From positions 5,389,001-5,453,000 of the forward strand of contig NZ_CP108529.1 in NCBI RefSeq assembly GCF_036002945.1: 64,000 bases of DNA. Reading direction: 5' to 3'. The DNA is from Streptomyces sp. NBC_01224 (GTDB lineage Bacteria; Actinomycetota; Actinomycetes; Streptomycetales; Streptomycetaceae). Under the pieces are notes generated by a model. It was not told the DNA's origin and did not search any database. It saw only the letters and a program-made list of their open reading frames with translations. Below are positions 51,592-60,900 of the stretch, piece by piece. Made by a program: the position numbers and the translations under genes. The number at the start of each line of letters is the position of its first letter. Positions within the stretch are counted from its first letter, which is position 1.

Positions 51592-54173
51592 CCGTCTGGA
51601 AGACATCGAGGCGCAACTTCTTCGCGCACAAGGGACGAATGGCGCTCTCCGCCGTCGCGGTCCTGCTGTCGGTGGCGTTCGTGTGCGGCACGCTCGTCTT
51701 CACCGACACCATGAACACCACGTTCGACAAGCTCTTCGCCGCGACGTCGGCCGATGTCACCGTCAGCCCGAAGACCCCCGAGGACGACGACCGGCTTCCG
51801 GAGAACGGCAAGCCCGTCACGCTCCCCGCCTCCGCCGTCCAGCAGGTCGGCAAGGCCACCGGCGTGAAGGCCGCCGAGGGCGCGGTCTCCAGCATGTCCG
51901 TCACCGTTGTCGACAGCGACAACAAGAACATGGGTTCCACGACGGGCGCCCCGACGATCGCGGGCAACTGGACGAAGAACGACCTGCGTTCGATGGAGAT
52001 CACCTCCGGCCACGCACCGCGCGGCCCGACCGAGGTGATGGTCGACGCCGACACCGCCGACAAGCACGACCTGAAGCTCGGTGACGAACTGCGCACCATC
52101 GCCGCCACCGGCGACATCAACGCGAAGATCAGCGGCATCGCCACCTTCAAGGTCACCAACCCCGGTGCGGCGGTCGTCTACTTCGACACCGTCACCGCGC
52201 AGACGAAACTGCTCGGCAAGCCGGACGTCTTCAGCCTCATCTCCGTCACCGCCGAACAGGGCGTCAGTGACACGCAGTTGAAGCAGGCCGTCGCCACGGC
52301 GCTCGGTGACACCTCCGCGTACAAGCTCCAGACGCAGAAGGAGGCCGCGGACGCCAACAAGAATTCGATGGGCTCCTTCCTCGACGTCATGAAGTACGCG
52401 ATGCTCGGCTTCGCCGGAATCGCCTTCCTCGTCGGCATCTTCCTGATCGTCAACACCTTCTCGATGCTGGTCGCCCAGCGCACCCGCGAGATCGGCCTGA
52501 TGCGGGCCATCGGCTCCAGCCGCAAGCAGGTCAACCGTTCCGTACTCATCGAGGCGCTGTTCCTCGGCATCCTCGGCTCCGTCCTCGGCGTCGGTGCGGG
52601 CATCGGCCTCGCCGTCGGCCTGATGAAGTTCATGGGCGCCGTGGGCATGGAACTGTCCACCGACGACCTCACGGTCGCCTGGACGACCCCGGTCGTCGGC
52701 CTCGCGCTCGGCATCATCGTGACCGTCGTCGCCGCGTACATTCCGGCCCGTCGCGCCGGGAAGATCTCCCCGATGGCCGCCCTGCGCGACGCCGGAACCC
52801 CGGCGGACGGCCGGGCCGGCCGGGTCAGGGCCGCGATCGGCCTGGTCCTCACCCTCGCCGGCGGCACCGCGCTCTTCGCCGCGACGCGGGCCGACAAGTC
52901 GAGCGAGGGCTCGCTCTTCCTCGCTGTGGGCGTGGTCCTCACCCTGATCGGCTTCATCGTGATCGGCCCGCTGCTGGCCGGCTTCGTGGTCCGGGTGCTG
53001 AGCGCGGTCATGCTGCGGATGTTCGGCTCCGTCGGACGGCTCGCGGAGCGCAACGCCCTGCGCAACCCGCGCCGCACCGGAGCGACCGGCGCCGCCCTGA
53101 TGATCGGCCTCGCCCTGGTGGCCTGCCTCTCCGTCGTCGGCTCCTCCATGGTCGCCTCGGCCACCGAGGAACTCGACAAGTCGGTCGGCGCCGACTTCAT
53201 CGTCCAGCCGGCCGGCGGCAACCCGACGCTCCTCGTGGACCAGGCGGTCAAGTCCCTGGAGTCCGTGCCGGACATCGAGCACCTCACCGGCTACAAGGTC
53301 GTCAGCGCCGGGATCACGGCCCCCGACGGCACCACCGAGAACAAGGCCCTGGCCGCCGTGGATCCCACGTACCAGGAGGACGTCCGGCGCGAGACGGTCG
53401 CCGGGAAGCTGGCCGACGCGTACGGCAAGGACGCCATGTCCGTCGGTGACACGTACGCCACCAAGCACCACCTCAAGGTCGGCGACCGGCTCACCGTCGC
53501 GTTCAGGGGCGGCGAGACCGCGAAGCTGAGGCTCGCCGCGATCACCTCGGACGACGTGAACATCGACAAGGGCGCGATGTACACGAACGTCGCGACCGCC
53601 GCGCGGTACGTCCCCGCCGACAGCCTGCCGAAGAACATGATGATGTTCGCGAAGGCCGCGGACGGCAAGGAGAAGGAGGCGTACGCCGCGCTGAAGGCCG
53701 CCCTCGTCAAGTACCCGCAGTACGAGGTGCAGAACCAGGCCGACTTCAAGCAGCAGCTGAAGGACCAGATCGGCCAACTGCTGAACATCGTCTACGGCCT
53801 GCTTGCGCTCGCGATCATCGTCGCGGTGCTCGGTGTGGTGAACACCCTGGCCCTGTCGGTGGTCGAGCGGACCCGCGAGATCGGCCTGATGCGCGCCATC
53901 GGCCTCTCCCGCCGCCAGCTGCGCCGGATGATCCGCCTGGAGTCGGTGGTCATCGCGGTCTTCGGCGCCCTGCTCGGCCTCGGCCTCGGCATGGGCTGGG
54001 GCACGGCGGCCCAGAAGCTGCTGGCCCTGGAGGGCCTCAACGTCCTGGAGATCCCGTGGCCGACGATCCTCACGGTCTTCGTCGCCTCGGCCTTCGTCGG
54101 CCTGTTCGCGGCCCTGGTCCCGGCGTTCCGGGCGGGCAGGATGAACGTCCTGAACGCGATCGCCACGGAATAG
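51588..54173 (+). CDS. FtsX/MacB-type ABC permease (two-repeat form)
   Basis: 861 residues. The first hydrophobic helix near residue 20 (LSAVAVLLSVAFVCGTLVF) is followed by an extracytoplasmic domain, an FtsX triplet of helices around 260-390 (containing RTREIGLMRAIGSSR), and a second unit. That second unit has a helix near 500, an ectodomain, and a C-terminal FtsX block with RTREIGLMRAIGLSRRQ. The duplicated EIGLMRAIG motif marks an internal tandem FtsX duplication. This form is typical of actinobacterial exporters handling peptides or lipids. It ends before a strong terminator. Confidence 0.92.
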   Translation: MTVWKTSRRNFFAHKGRMALSAVAVLLSVAFVCGTLVFTDTMNTTFDKLFAATSADVTVSPKTPEDDDRLPENGKPVTLPASAVQQVGKATGVKAAEGAVSSMSVTVVDSDNKNMGSTTGAPTIAGNWTKNDLRSMEITSGHAPRGPTEVMVDADTADKHDLKLGDELRTIAATGDINAKISGIATFKVTNPGAAVVYFDTVTAQTKLLGKPDVFSLISVTAEQGVSDTQLKQAVATALGDTSAYKLQTQKEAADANKNSMGSFLDVMKYAMLGFAGIAFLVGIFLIVNTFSMLVAQRTREIGLMRAIGSSRKQVNRSVLIEALFLGILGSVLGVGAGIGLAVGLMKFMGAVGMELSTDDLTVAWTTPVVGLALGIIVTVVAAYIPARRAGKISPMAALRDAGTPADGRAGRVRAAIGLVLTLAGGTALFAATRADKSSEGSLFLAVGVVLTLIGFIVIGPLLAGFVVRVLSAVMLRMFGSVGRLAERNALRNPRRTGATGAALMIGLALVACLSVVGSSMVASATEELDKSVGADFIVQPAGGNPTLLVDQAVKSLESVPDIEHLTGYKVVSAGITAPDGTTENKALAAVDPTYQEDVRRETVAGKLADAYGKDAMSVGDTYATKHHLKVGDRLTVAFRGGETAKLRLAAITSDDVNIDKGAMYTNVATAARYVPADSLPKNMMMFAKAADGKEKEAYAALKAALVKYPQYEVQNQADFKQQLKDQIGQLLNIVYGLLALAIIVAVLGVVNTLALSVVERTREIGLMRAIGLSRRQLRRMIRLESVVIAVFGALLGLGLGMGWGTAAQKLLALEGLNVLEIPWPTILTVFVASAFVGLFAALVPAFRAGRMNVLNAIATE

Positions 54174-54204
54174 CGAGGGTGACGACCGACGTAGGATGAC
54201 TGAT

Positions 54205-54242
54205 CCGGCCCCGGGGTGTTCCTCCAAACACTCCGGGGCCGG
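54205..54242 (+). terminator. terminator after the ABC permease
   Basis: 16-base stem (CCGGCCCCGGGGTGTT with its inverse, one G-T wobble) and a 6-base loop, 31 bases past the permease stop. Confidence 0.88.
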
Positions 54243-54260
54243 ATTCGTGTCCGTACGGCG

Positions 54261-54291
54261 CGGGGTGTTCCTCCGGACACTCCGTGGCCGG
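54261..54291. repeat. degenerate copy of the permease terminator hairpin
   Basis: Shares CGGGGTGTTCCTCC exactly with 54212-54225 and ends in ACACTCCGTGGCCGG, a decayed version of the right arm of the first hairpin. It appears to be a duplicated terminator element. Confidence 0.65.
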
Positions 54292-54349
54292 AACCGATTG
54301 CACGAAGCTGCCGTGGTCCGTGCAGCAAGCTGACATGACCGAGCACGCC

Positions 54350-54846
54350 CCCACGCCGCGCCGCAGACATCGCAGGTCCAGCGGGCGCGAGCGGGCGATG
54401 TTCTCGGGCGACAGTTTTGTGTACGGCTCCACGGAGAGGATCTCGTCCCGGGCGAAGAACGCGAGGTCGTCGATCCGGTTGCGGATCTGCGCGAGCCCCT
54501 CCAGTTGCTCAATGCCCGGTGGAGGGGGTCTTCGCGCCCCCTGCTCCGCGCGTAGACCGTCGATGACATGGCGGGACCGGGTGACACGCTGCAGCTCCTG
54601 GTGGAGGGAGTGCAGACGTAAGTCGATCAGCCGGGCCAGCGCGACTTCGGGGTCCGTCGGAAAAATGCGCAGGTCGGAGCCCTCGGGATGGAGCAGTCCG
54701 AGCTCCTGGAGCCGGTCGATGCACGAGCGTGCGACCCGCGGGTCGGTGTGCAACAGGAGGTGCAGGTCGTCGGTGGCGGTGCCGGGGTTGCGCAGGAAAT
54801 GCCGGTAGACCTCTTCCTCGGCCTCCGAGACTCCGAATATGGACAT
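54350..54846 (-). pseudogene. truncated TrmB/LuxR-type regulator, C-terminal domain lost
   Basis: From the ATG at 54846 the frame reads MSIFGVSEAEEEVYRHFLRN, a helix-turn-helix region (about 1-60), a charged coil and EPYTKLSPENIARSRPLDLRCLRRGV (about residues 140-165). In full-length Streptomyces relatives a further ~100 residues and often a LuxR helix-turn-helix follow. Here the protein-like pattern stops near 54350. The frame stays open by chance through the duplicated terminator hairpins and into the 3' end of the convergent ABC permease, to 54070. I therefore treat it as a broken gene. It could still make a short DNA-binding protein. Confidence 0.65.
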
Positions 54847-55387
54847 CTCGTTCTCGCCCACGTGTGCCCCCGCTGCCTGGTCCATGCGTGGCCGCGCACT
54901 TCCGGGGGTTGCCCGTGAGTGCGGGTCGACGGCTGCCGTGCTCACTGCCCGTGCAACTGTTTGTGGAATCTTCGGCCAAAGCGTAGACGCTGGGATCGTT
55001 TCTGTGACGATGCCGGACACAACTGTGTGCGATACGGAGATGAACGGCGTGTGGCCCGCGACGAGCGGCGCCGGGCGCACGACGGACGGCACCGACCGGA
55101 ACCCCGGCCGGTACCCGCGCCACCCGGAACCCCGGCCGGTACCCGCGCCGACCGGAACCCCGGCCGCACCCGGGCGGACCCGCGGACCCACCCACCGCCG
55201 TCCGCCGGAATCAGGCCGCACTCCTCCTGCCCCGGGCGATTGCGCACGCGGCTGTCACACGGGAGTCGTACGCTGGAACCCCCCCGGCCCGTGAGACGTG
55301 TCGGGTCCTTCGTGTTGCCCCTCGCGTTGCCCCCTGTCAGCAGCCGGCTGTCAGACCTCGCCCTCGTTACCCGGACGGAAGCCCTTC
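54847..55387. other. 540-base gap before mfd
   Basis: Contains the promoter region of the truncated regulator, the 28-bp tandem repeat at 55096-55177, and the mfd leader. No supported gene. The reading frames crossing it are Pro/Arg-rich, as expected of random GC-rich sequence. Confidence 0.6.
55096..55177. repeat. 28-bp tandem repeat, about 2.8 copies
   Basis: CCGGAACCCCGGCC recurs at 55096, 55124 and 55152 (period 28). The first two units continue GGTACCCGCGCC; the third diverges after CCGGCCG. Non-coding, about 210 bases upstream of mfd. Confidence 0.88.
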
Positions 55388-58300
55388 ATGAGCCTGCACG
55401 GCCTGCTGGATGTCGTCGTACGTGATCCGGCACTCTCCGAAGCGGTGAAGGCCGCCACCGACGGCCACCGGATGCACGTCGACCTCGTCGGTCCGCCCGC
55501 CGCCCGCCCCTTCGCCGTGGCCGCGCTGGCCCGTGAGGCCGGACGGACCGTGCTCGCCGTCACCGCGACCGGCCGGGAGGCCGAGGACCTGGCGGCCGCG
55601 CTGCGCACCCTGCTGCCGCCGGACACGATCGCCGAGTTCCCGTCCTGGGAGACCCTGCCGCACGAGCGGCTCTCGCCCCGCTCCGACACCGTGGGCCGCC
55701 GCCTCGCCGTGCTGCGGCGCCTGGCGCACCCGAGGAAGGACGACCCGGAGACCGGCCCGGTCAAGGTCGTCGTCGCGCCGGTCCGCTCCGTGCTCCAGCC
55801 GCAGGTCAAGGGGCTCGGCGACCTGGAACCCGTAGCGCTGCGCATCGGACAGAGCGCCGACCTCGGCAAGACGGTCGACGCGCTCGCGGCGGCCGCGTAC
55901 TCCAGGGTCGAACTGGTCGAGAAGCGCGGCGAGTTCGCCGTGCGCGGCGGCATCCTGGACGTCTTCCCGCCGACCGAGGAGCACCCCCTTCGAGTGGAGT
56001 TCTGGGGTGATGACGTCGAGGAGATCCGCTACTTCAAGATCGCCGACCAGCGGTCGCTGGAGATCGCCCAGCACGGGCTGTGGGCGCCGCCCTGCCGCGA
56101 GCTGCTGCTGACCGACGAGGTGCGCGAGCGGGCCGCCGCCCTCGCCGAACTCCACCCGGAGCTGGGCGAACTGCTCGGCAAGATCGCCGAGGGGATCGCG
56201 GTGGAGGGCATGGAGTCCCTCGCACCGGTTCTCGTCGACGACATGGAACTGCTGCTCGACGTGCTGCCCAAGGGCTCGATGGCGCTGGTCTGCGACCCGG
56301 AGCGGGTCCGGACCAGGGCGGCGGACCTGGTCGCCACCAGCCAGGAGTTCCTTCAGGCGTCCTGGGCGGCCACCGCGGGCGGAGGCGAGGCCCCGATCGA
56401 TGTCGGTGCGGCCTCCCTTCGGGGCATCGCGGATGTCCGTGACCGGGCCCGCGAGCTGGAGATGATGTGGTGGTCGGTCTCCCCGTTCGCCGCGGACGAC
56501 GAGCTCGACGAGGACACCCTCAAGCTCACGATGCACGCCCCGGAGTCGTACCGCGGCGACACCGCCCGCGCGCTCGCCGACACCAAGGGCTGGATCGCCG
56601 ACGGCTGGCGCACGGTGTACGTCACCGAGGGGCAGGGGCTCGCCTCCCGAACCGTCGAGGTGCTGAGCGGCGAGGGCATCGCGGCCCGCCTGGACCCCGA
56701 CCTGGCGGAGATCTCCCCGTCGCTGGTCCACGTCTCCTGCGGCGCGATCGACCAAGGCTTCGTCGACCCGGCGCTCAAGCTCGCCGTCCTCACCGAGACG
56801 GATCTGACCGGCCAGCGCACCGCCACCAAGGACCTGGGCCGGATGCCGGCCCGCCGCCGCAAGACCATCGATCCGCTGACGCTGGAGACGGGCGACTACA
56901 TCGTCCACGAACAGCACGGTGTGGGCCGCTACATCGAAATGGTGCAGCGCACCGTGCAGGGCGCCACCCGCGAGTACCTCCTCGTCGAGTACGCCCCCGC
57001 CAAGCGCGGCCAGCCCGGCGACCGCCTGTACATCCCGACCGACCAGCTGGAGCAGGTCACCAAGTACGTCGGCGGCGAGGCGCCCACCCTGCACCGGCTC
57101 GGCGGCGCCGACTGGACCAAGACCAAGGCGCGCGCAAAGAAGGCCGTCAAGGAGATCGCCGCCGACCTGATCAAGCTCTACTCGGCGCGGATGGCGGCCC
57201 CCGGCCATGTCTTCGGCCCGGACACCCCGTGGCAGCGCGAACTGGAGGACGCCTTCCCGTACGCGGAGACGCCCGACCAGCTCACCACCATTGCCGAGGT
57301 CAAGGAGGACATGGAGAAGTCCGTCCCGATGGACCGGCTGATCTGCGGCGACGTCGGCTACGGCAAGACGGAGATCGCGGTACGGGCGGCCTTCAAGGCG
57401 GTCCAGGACGGCAAGCAGGTCGCCGTCCTCGTGCCCACGACCCTCCTGGTCCAGCAGCACTACGGAACGTTCACCGAGCGCTACTCCCAATTCCCGGTCA
57501 GCGTAAGGGCGCTGAGCCGCTTCCAGTCCGAATCCGAGTCCAAGTCGACCCTGGAAGGGCTCCGCGAGGGCTCCGTCGACCTGGTCATCGGCACCCACCG
57601 CCTCTTCTCCTCCGAGACGAAGTTCAAGGACCTGGGCCTGGTCATCGTCGACGAGGAGCAGCGCTTCGGCGTCGAGCACAAGGAGCAGCTGAAGAAGCTC
57701 CGCGCCAATGTGGACGTCCTCACCATGTCCGCGACGCCCATCCCCCGTACGCTCGAAATGGCCGTGACGGGCATCCGCGAGATGTCGACGATCACCACGC
57801 CTCCCGAGGAGCGCCACCCGGTCCTCACCTTCGTCGGCCCGTACGAGGAGAAGCAGATCGGTGCGGCGATCCGCCGCGAACTGCTCCGCGAGGGCCAGGC
57901 GTTCTACATCCACAACCGCGTCGAGTCGATCGACCGCGCCGCCGCGCGCCTGCGCGAGATCGTCCCCGAGGCGAGGATCGCGACCGCCCACGGCCAGATG
58001 TCCGAACAGTCTCTGGAGCAGGTGGTGGTGGACTTCTGGGAGAAGAAGTTCGACGTCCTGGTCTCCACGACGATCGTCGAGTCCGGCATCGACATCTCCA
58101 ACGCCAACACCCTGATCGTGGAGCGCGGCGACAACTTCGGCCTCTCCCAGCTCCACCAGCTGCGCGGCCGCGTGGGCCGTGGCAGGGAACGCGGCTACGC
58201 GTACTTCCTCTACCCCCCGGAGAAGCCGCTCACCGAAACGGCCCACGAGCGCCTGGCCACGATCGCCCAGCACACCGAGATGGGCGCGGGCATGTACGTC

Positions 58301-58918
58301 GCGATGAAGGACCTCGAAATCCGGGGCGCCGGAAACCTCCTGGGCGGCGAACAGTCCGGCCACATCGCGGGCGTCGGCTTCGACCTGTACGTACGCATGG
58401 TCGGCGAGGCGGTGGCCGACTACCGGGCCTCCCTCGAAGGCGGTGTGGAGGAGGAGCTGCCCCTGGAGGTCAAGATCGAGCTCCCGGTCGACGCACACGT
58501 CCCCCACGACTACGCCCCCGGCGAGCGGCTGCGCCTTCAGGCATACCGCGCCATCGCCTCCGCCAACACGGAGGACGACATCAGGGCGGTCCGCGAGGAA
58601 CTCACCGACCGCTACGGCAAGCTCCCCGAGCCGGTCGAGAACCTGCTCCTGGTCGCGGGCCTGCGCATGCTGGCCCGCGCCTGCGGCGTCGGCGAGATCG
58701 TGCTCCAGGGCTCGAACATCCGGTTCGCCCCGGTCGAGCTGCGCGAGTCGCAGGAGCTCCGCCTGAAGCGCCTCTACCCGAAGACGATCATCAAGCCGGC
58801 CGTCCACCAGATCCTGGTCCCGCGCCCCACCGCCGGCAGGATCGGCGGCAAGCCGGTCGTCGGCCGCGAACTGCTGGCGTGGACGGGGGAGTTCCTCACG
58901 ACGATTCTGGGGTCGTAG
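55388..58918 (+). CDS. mfd: transcription-repair coupling factor
   Basis: 1176 residues. Mfd removes RNA polymerase stalled at DNA lesions and recruits UvrA. Visible regions: the UvrB-like N-terminal domain, the RNA-polymerase-interacting domain around GDYIVHEQHGVGRY (about 500-513), and the RecG-like translocase with Walker A GDVGYGKTEIAV (about 653-664), DEEQRFGVEHKEQLK and GRVGRGRERGYAYF (motif VI). A TRCF C-terminal domain follows. The ATG at 55388 matches the usual N-terminus (MSLHGLLDVVV). Confidence 0.96.
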   Translation: MSLHGLLDVVVRDPALSEAVKAATDGHRMHVDLVGPPAARPFAVAALAREAGRTVLAVTATGREAEDLAAALRTLLPPDTIAEFPSWETLPHERLSPRSDTVGRRLAVLRRLAHPRKDDPETGPVKVVVAPVRSVLQPQVKGLGDLEPVALRIGQSADLGKTVDALAAAAYSRVELVEKRGEFAVRGGILDVFPPTEEHPLRVEFWGDDVEEIRYFKIADQRSLEIAQHGLWAPPCRELLLTDEVRERAAALAELHPELGELLGKIAEGIAVEGMESLAPVLVDDMELLLDVLPKGSMALVCDPERVRTRAADLVATSQEFLQASWAATAGGGEAPIDVGAASLRGIADVRDRARELEMMWWSVSPFAADDELDEDTLKLTMHAPESYRGDTARALADTKGWIADGWRTVYVTEGQGLASRTVEVLSGEGIAARLDPDLAEISPSLVHVSCGAIDQGFVDPALKLAVLTETDLTGQRTATKDLGRMPARRRKTIDPLTLETGDYIVHEQHGVGRYIEMVQRTVQGATREYLLVEYAPAKRGQPGDRLYIPTDQLEQVTKYVGGEAPTLHRLGGADWTKTKARAKKAVKEIAADLIKLYSARMAAPGHVFGPDTPWQRELEDAFPYAETPDQLTTIAEVKEDMEKSVPMDRLICGDVGYGKTEIAVRAAFKAVQDGKQVAVLVPTTLLVQQHYGTFTERYSQFPVSVRALSRFQSESESKSTLEGLREGSVDLVIGTHRLFSSETKFKDLGLVIVDEEQRFGVEHKEQLKKLRANVDVLTMSATPIPRTLEMAVTGIREMSTITTPPEERHPVLTFVGPYEEKQIGAAIRRELLREGQAFYIHNRVESIDRAAARLREIVPEARIATAHGQMSEQSLEQVVVDFWEKKFDVLVSTTIVESGIDISNANTLIVERGDNFGLSQLHQLRGRVGRGRERGYAYFLYPPEKPLTETAHERLATIAQHTEMGAGMYVAMKDLEIRGAGNLLGGEQSGHIAGVGFDLYVRMVGEAVADYRASLEGGVEEELPLEVKIELPVDAHVPHDYAPGERLRLQAYRAIASANTEDDIRAVREELTDRYGKLPEPVENLLLVAGLRMLARACGVGEIVLQGSNIRFAPVELRESQELRLKRLYPKTIIKPAVHQILVPRPTAGRIGGKPVVGRELLAWTGEFLTTILGS

Positions 58919-58937
58919 CCCCGGAACGCCTCCTGCC

Positions 58938-58967
58938 TCGGCCCCGTCGGATGTTCGGCGGGGCCGA
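58938..58967. terminator. shared terminator after mfd
   Basis: TCGGCCCCG (58938-58946) and its inverse CGGGGCCGA (58959-58967), 12-base loop, between convergent mfd and the HATPase gene. Confidence 0.7.
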
Positions 58968-58973
58968 TCCCTT

Positions 58974-59375
58974 TCATGGGACGAATGGAGCGGCAGGCCT
59001 CTTGAATGTGAGCCAGACGGTTTTGCCGACGATGTGGTGGTCGATGCCGAACTCCGCGGCCAGTTCACCGACCAGGAATAAGCCGCGTCCCGAGCAGCAG
59101 TCATCTTCCGCGTGCTGGATCGCCGGTCGTCCGCCGCCGCTGTCCCGCACCTCCAGGCGCACAAGATCCTCTGTTGCGTGGAGGCGGACGGCGAACTCCC
59201 TTGCCGGCGGGACGCCGTGCAGCAGGGCATTGGTCGCCAGTTCCGAGACGCAGAGCTTTATGTCATCGATCAAGGGTGTGAGCTGCCACTCCGTGAGGAC
59301 ATCGACGACGAAGTCGCGTGAGGCACCGACAGAGGTGCGTCGTCGGGGAAAGCGCCGTTGCTGCGACAGAGACAC
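58974..59375 (-). CDS. RsbW-like ATP-binding protein (anti-sigma/serine kinase type)
   Basis: 133 residues, a stand-alone HATPase domain. N box CVSELATNALLHGVP (about 42-56), G1-type LEVRDSGGGRP, and GRGLFLVGELA (G2) with a C-terminal GKTVWLTFKRP. The GTG at 59375 fits family length. Such small kinases regulate anti-anti-sigma proteins or act beside XRE/DUF397 pairs in Streptomyces; no such partner is present here. It is divergent from the UTRA/GntR pair. Confidence 0.85.
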   Translation of the reverse strand: MSLSQQRRFPRRRTSVGASRDFVVDVLTEWQLTPLIDDIKLCVSELATNALLHGVPPAREFAVRLHATEDLVRLEVRDSGGGRPAIQHAEDDCCSGRGLFLVGELAAEFGIDHHIVGKTVWLTFKRPAAPFVP

Positions 59376-59525
59376 GGTGGTCCACCGCCTTGCTCGTGGG
59401 GCATAACGCGCACACCGTACTGCTATTCGCGAAAAGTGGCAAGGTATCCTTTGGGGGGCCCGAATGCTTCGCCTACCGTGTGCAGCGGCAGGGTGTCTCG
59501 GGCGTCGACTGCGAAGGGGAAGGTC

Positions 59526-60065
59526 GTGGGTGAAGAGAGGGTCGGCACATCCGCTCGGTACCTGGCGCCACCCGCCCGGGGCGAAAGCGATGCCTGGGGG
59601 GCCGAGTCGGCGGCCGAAGGGCGACGAGGTACCCAGCGGATCGTGTGCGCAGGGGAGGTGGTCGCACCGGACAGAGTGGCCGACCTCCTCCTGGTGGAGC
59701 GTGGCGGTCGTGTCGTCGAGCGACGGCGGATCATGTACCTCGATGGCGATCCGTGCGAGTTGACCGACACCTACTACCCGTTGGAGATCGCTCGGGGAAC
59801 CGGGCTGGCCGCAACGGGAAAAATCCGGGGAGGGGCCATCCGGCTGCTTGCCGATCTCGGCTATGCCGGTGTCCGGGCGCAGGAGGATGTGGTGGCCCGT
59901 ATGCCGTCCGAAGGCGAGAGGGCGTCCTTGTCGCTGGAGGCAGGTGAGCCGGTGCTCGAACTGACGCGACTCACGCTGAGCGGGGATGACCGCCCCGTCC
60001 AGGCTGATGTGATGGTCATGTCCCCGCGGGGTCAGAGACTGCGGTACGAGATCAGGATCGGATGA
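59526..60065 (+). CDS. UTRA-domain protein lacking the GntR helix-turn-helix
   Basis: 179 residues. The region from about 40 on is a UTRA effector-binding domain: RVADLLLVERGGRVVERRRIMYLDGDPCELTDTYYPLEIARGTGLA and AQEDVVARMPSEGERASLSLEAGEPVLELTRLTL. It lines up with the UTRA domain of the next protein (LLSIDDEPAELVASYYPLDIARGTAL). No DNA-binding domain precedes it; the 40 N-terminal residues are low complexity. The start overlaps nothing, but its stop overlaps the next gene (ATGA). It may be a diverged copy that lost the first domain, able to heterodimerise or titrate ligand. The GTG at 59526 is the best start; a decayed upstream part cannot be excluded. Confidence 0.75.
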   Translation: MGEERVGTSARYLAPPARGESDAWGAESAAEGRRGTQRIVCAGEVVAPDRVADLLLVERGGRVVERRRIMYLDGDPCELTDTYYPLEIARGTGLAATGKIRGGAIRLLADLGYAGVRAQEDVVARMPSEGERASLSLEAGEPVLELTRLTLSGDDRPVQADVMVMSPRGQRLRYEIRIG

Positions 60066-60841
60066 CTGTGCCCAGAGTGGACGACGAGACACCGGACCGG
60101 CGCTCCCTGCATGAGCGGATCGCGGCGGATCTGCGCGACGAGATCATGTCCGGGGATCTGGCACCGGGAGCCGGTATTCCCTCCACCGCGCAACTCAAGG
60201 AGCGGTTCTCCGCTTCGAATGCCACCGTGCAGAAGGCGTTGCAACTCCTCAAAGGCGAACGGTTGGTCATTGGACGTCCAGGCGCGTCGGTGACCGTTCG
60301 CGAGCACCGGCAGCGGACGATACGCCCGGCCGCATACATGGCCCCTGTGGCCTCCGGTGAGCCGTACCGTTGGCTGAGCGAAGCGGTGAACTCGGGTGCG
60401 CGCGCCCACAGCACACTGATCGAGGTGGCCGAGGAGAAGCCTCCGGCAGACGTCGCTGCGGCGCTGGGCCTTCAGCCGGGCGGCACTGCGGTCCTCCGGC
60501 GTCAGTTGCTGTCGATCGACGACGAACCGGCGGAACTCGTTGCCTCCTACTACCCGTTGGACATCGCCCGCGGTACCGCCCTCACCGAACGCCGCAGAAT
60601 TGCCGGTGGTACGCCTACCCTCCTCACGGCACTGGGCTATCCACCTCGGATCAGCGTGGACCGAGTGTCCGCGCGTGTCGCCACCCAGGATCAGTACCGA
60701 TTGCTCCGACTCCCCGGCGACCTGCCCGTACTGCGCACGTTGCGCATCGTCCATAGCGATGACGACCGGCCCATCGAAGCGACGGTGATGGTCAAGGCGG
60801 GCCATCTGTACGAGGTGCAGTACGCGTTCGTCCCCGACTGA
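60062..60841 (+). CDS. GntR/HutC-family regulator with UTRA domain
   Basis: 259 residues. The N-terminal winged helix is LHERIAADLRDEIMSGDLAPGAGIPSTAQLKERFSASNATVQKALQLLKGERLV (about 16-70), and the C-terminal UTRA domain is about 95-250. It is translationally coupled to the UTRA-only protein and followed 59 bases later by a membrane NACHT gene. It probably controls this island; the effector is unknown. Confidence 0.88.
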   Translation: MTVPRVDDETPDRRSLHERIAADLRDEIMSGDLAPGAGIPSTAQLKERFSASNATVQKALQLLKGERLVIGRPGASVTVREHRQRTIRPAAYMAPVASGEPYRWLSEAVNSGARAHSTLIEVAEEKPPADVAAALGLQPGGTAVLRRQLLSIDDEPAELVASYYPLDIARGTALTERRRIAGGTPTLLTALGYPPRISVDRVSARVATQDQYRLLRLPGDLPVLRTLRIVHSDDDRPIEATVMVKAGHLYEVQYAFVPD

Positions 60842-60900
60842 GCGGTGCCTTGCGGGTTCGCCCGGCCGGTTTGTCAGATCCGTGAGGCAGGATGCGACGA

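Noticed and set aside
54070..54349. Intact C-terminus of the regulator reading through to 54070
   Set aside because: This part overlaps the terminator hairpins and the 3' end of the convergent permease and has no domain-like pattern; it looks like chance open frame.
55367..59230. 1287-codon minus-strand open frame
   Set aside because: Exact antisense shadow of mfd.
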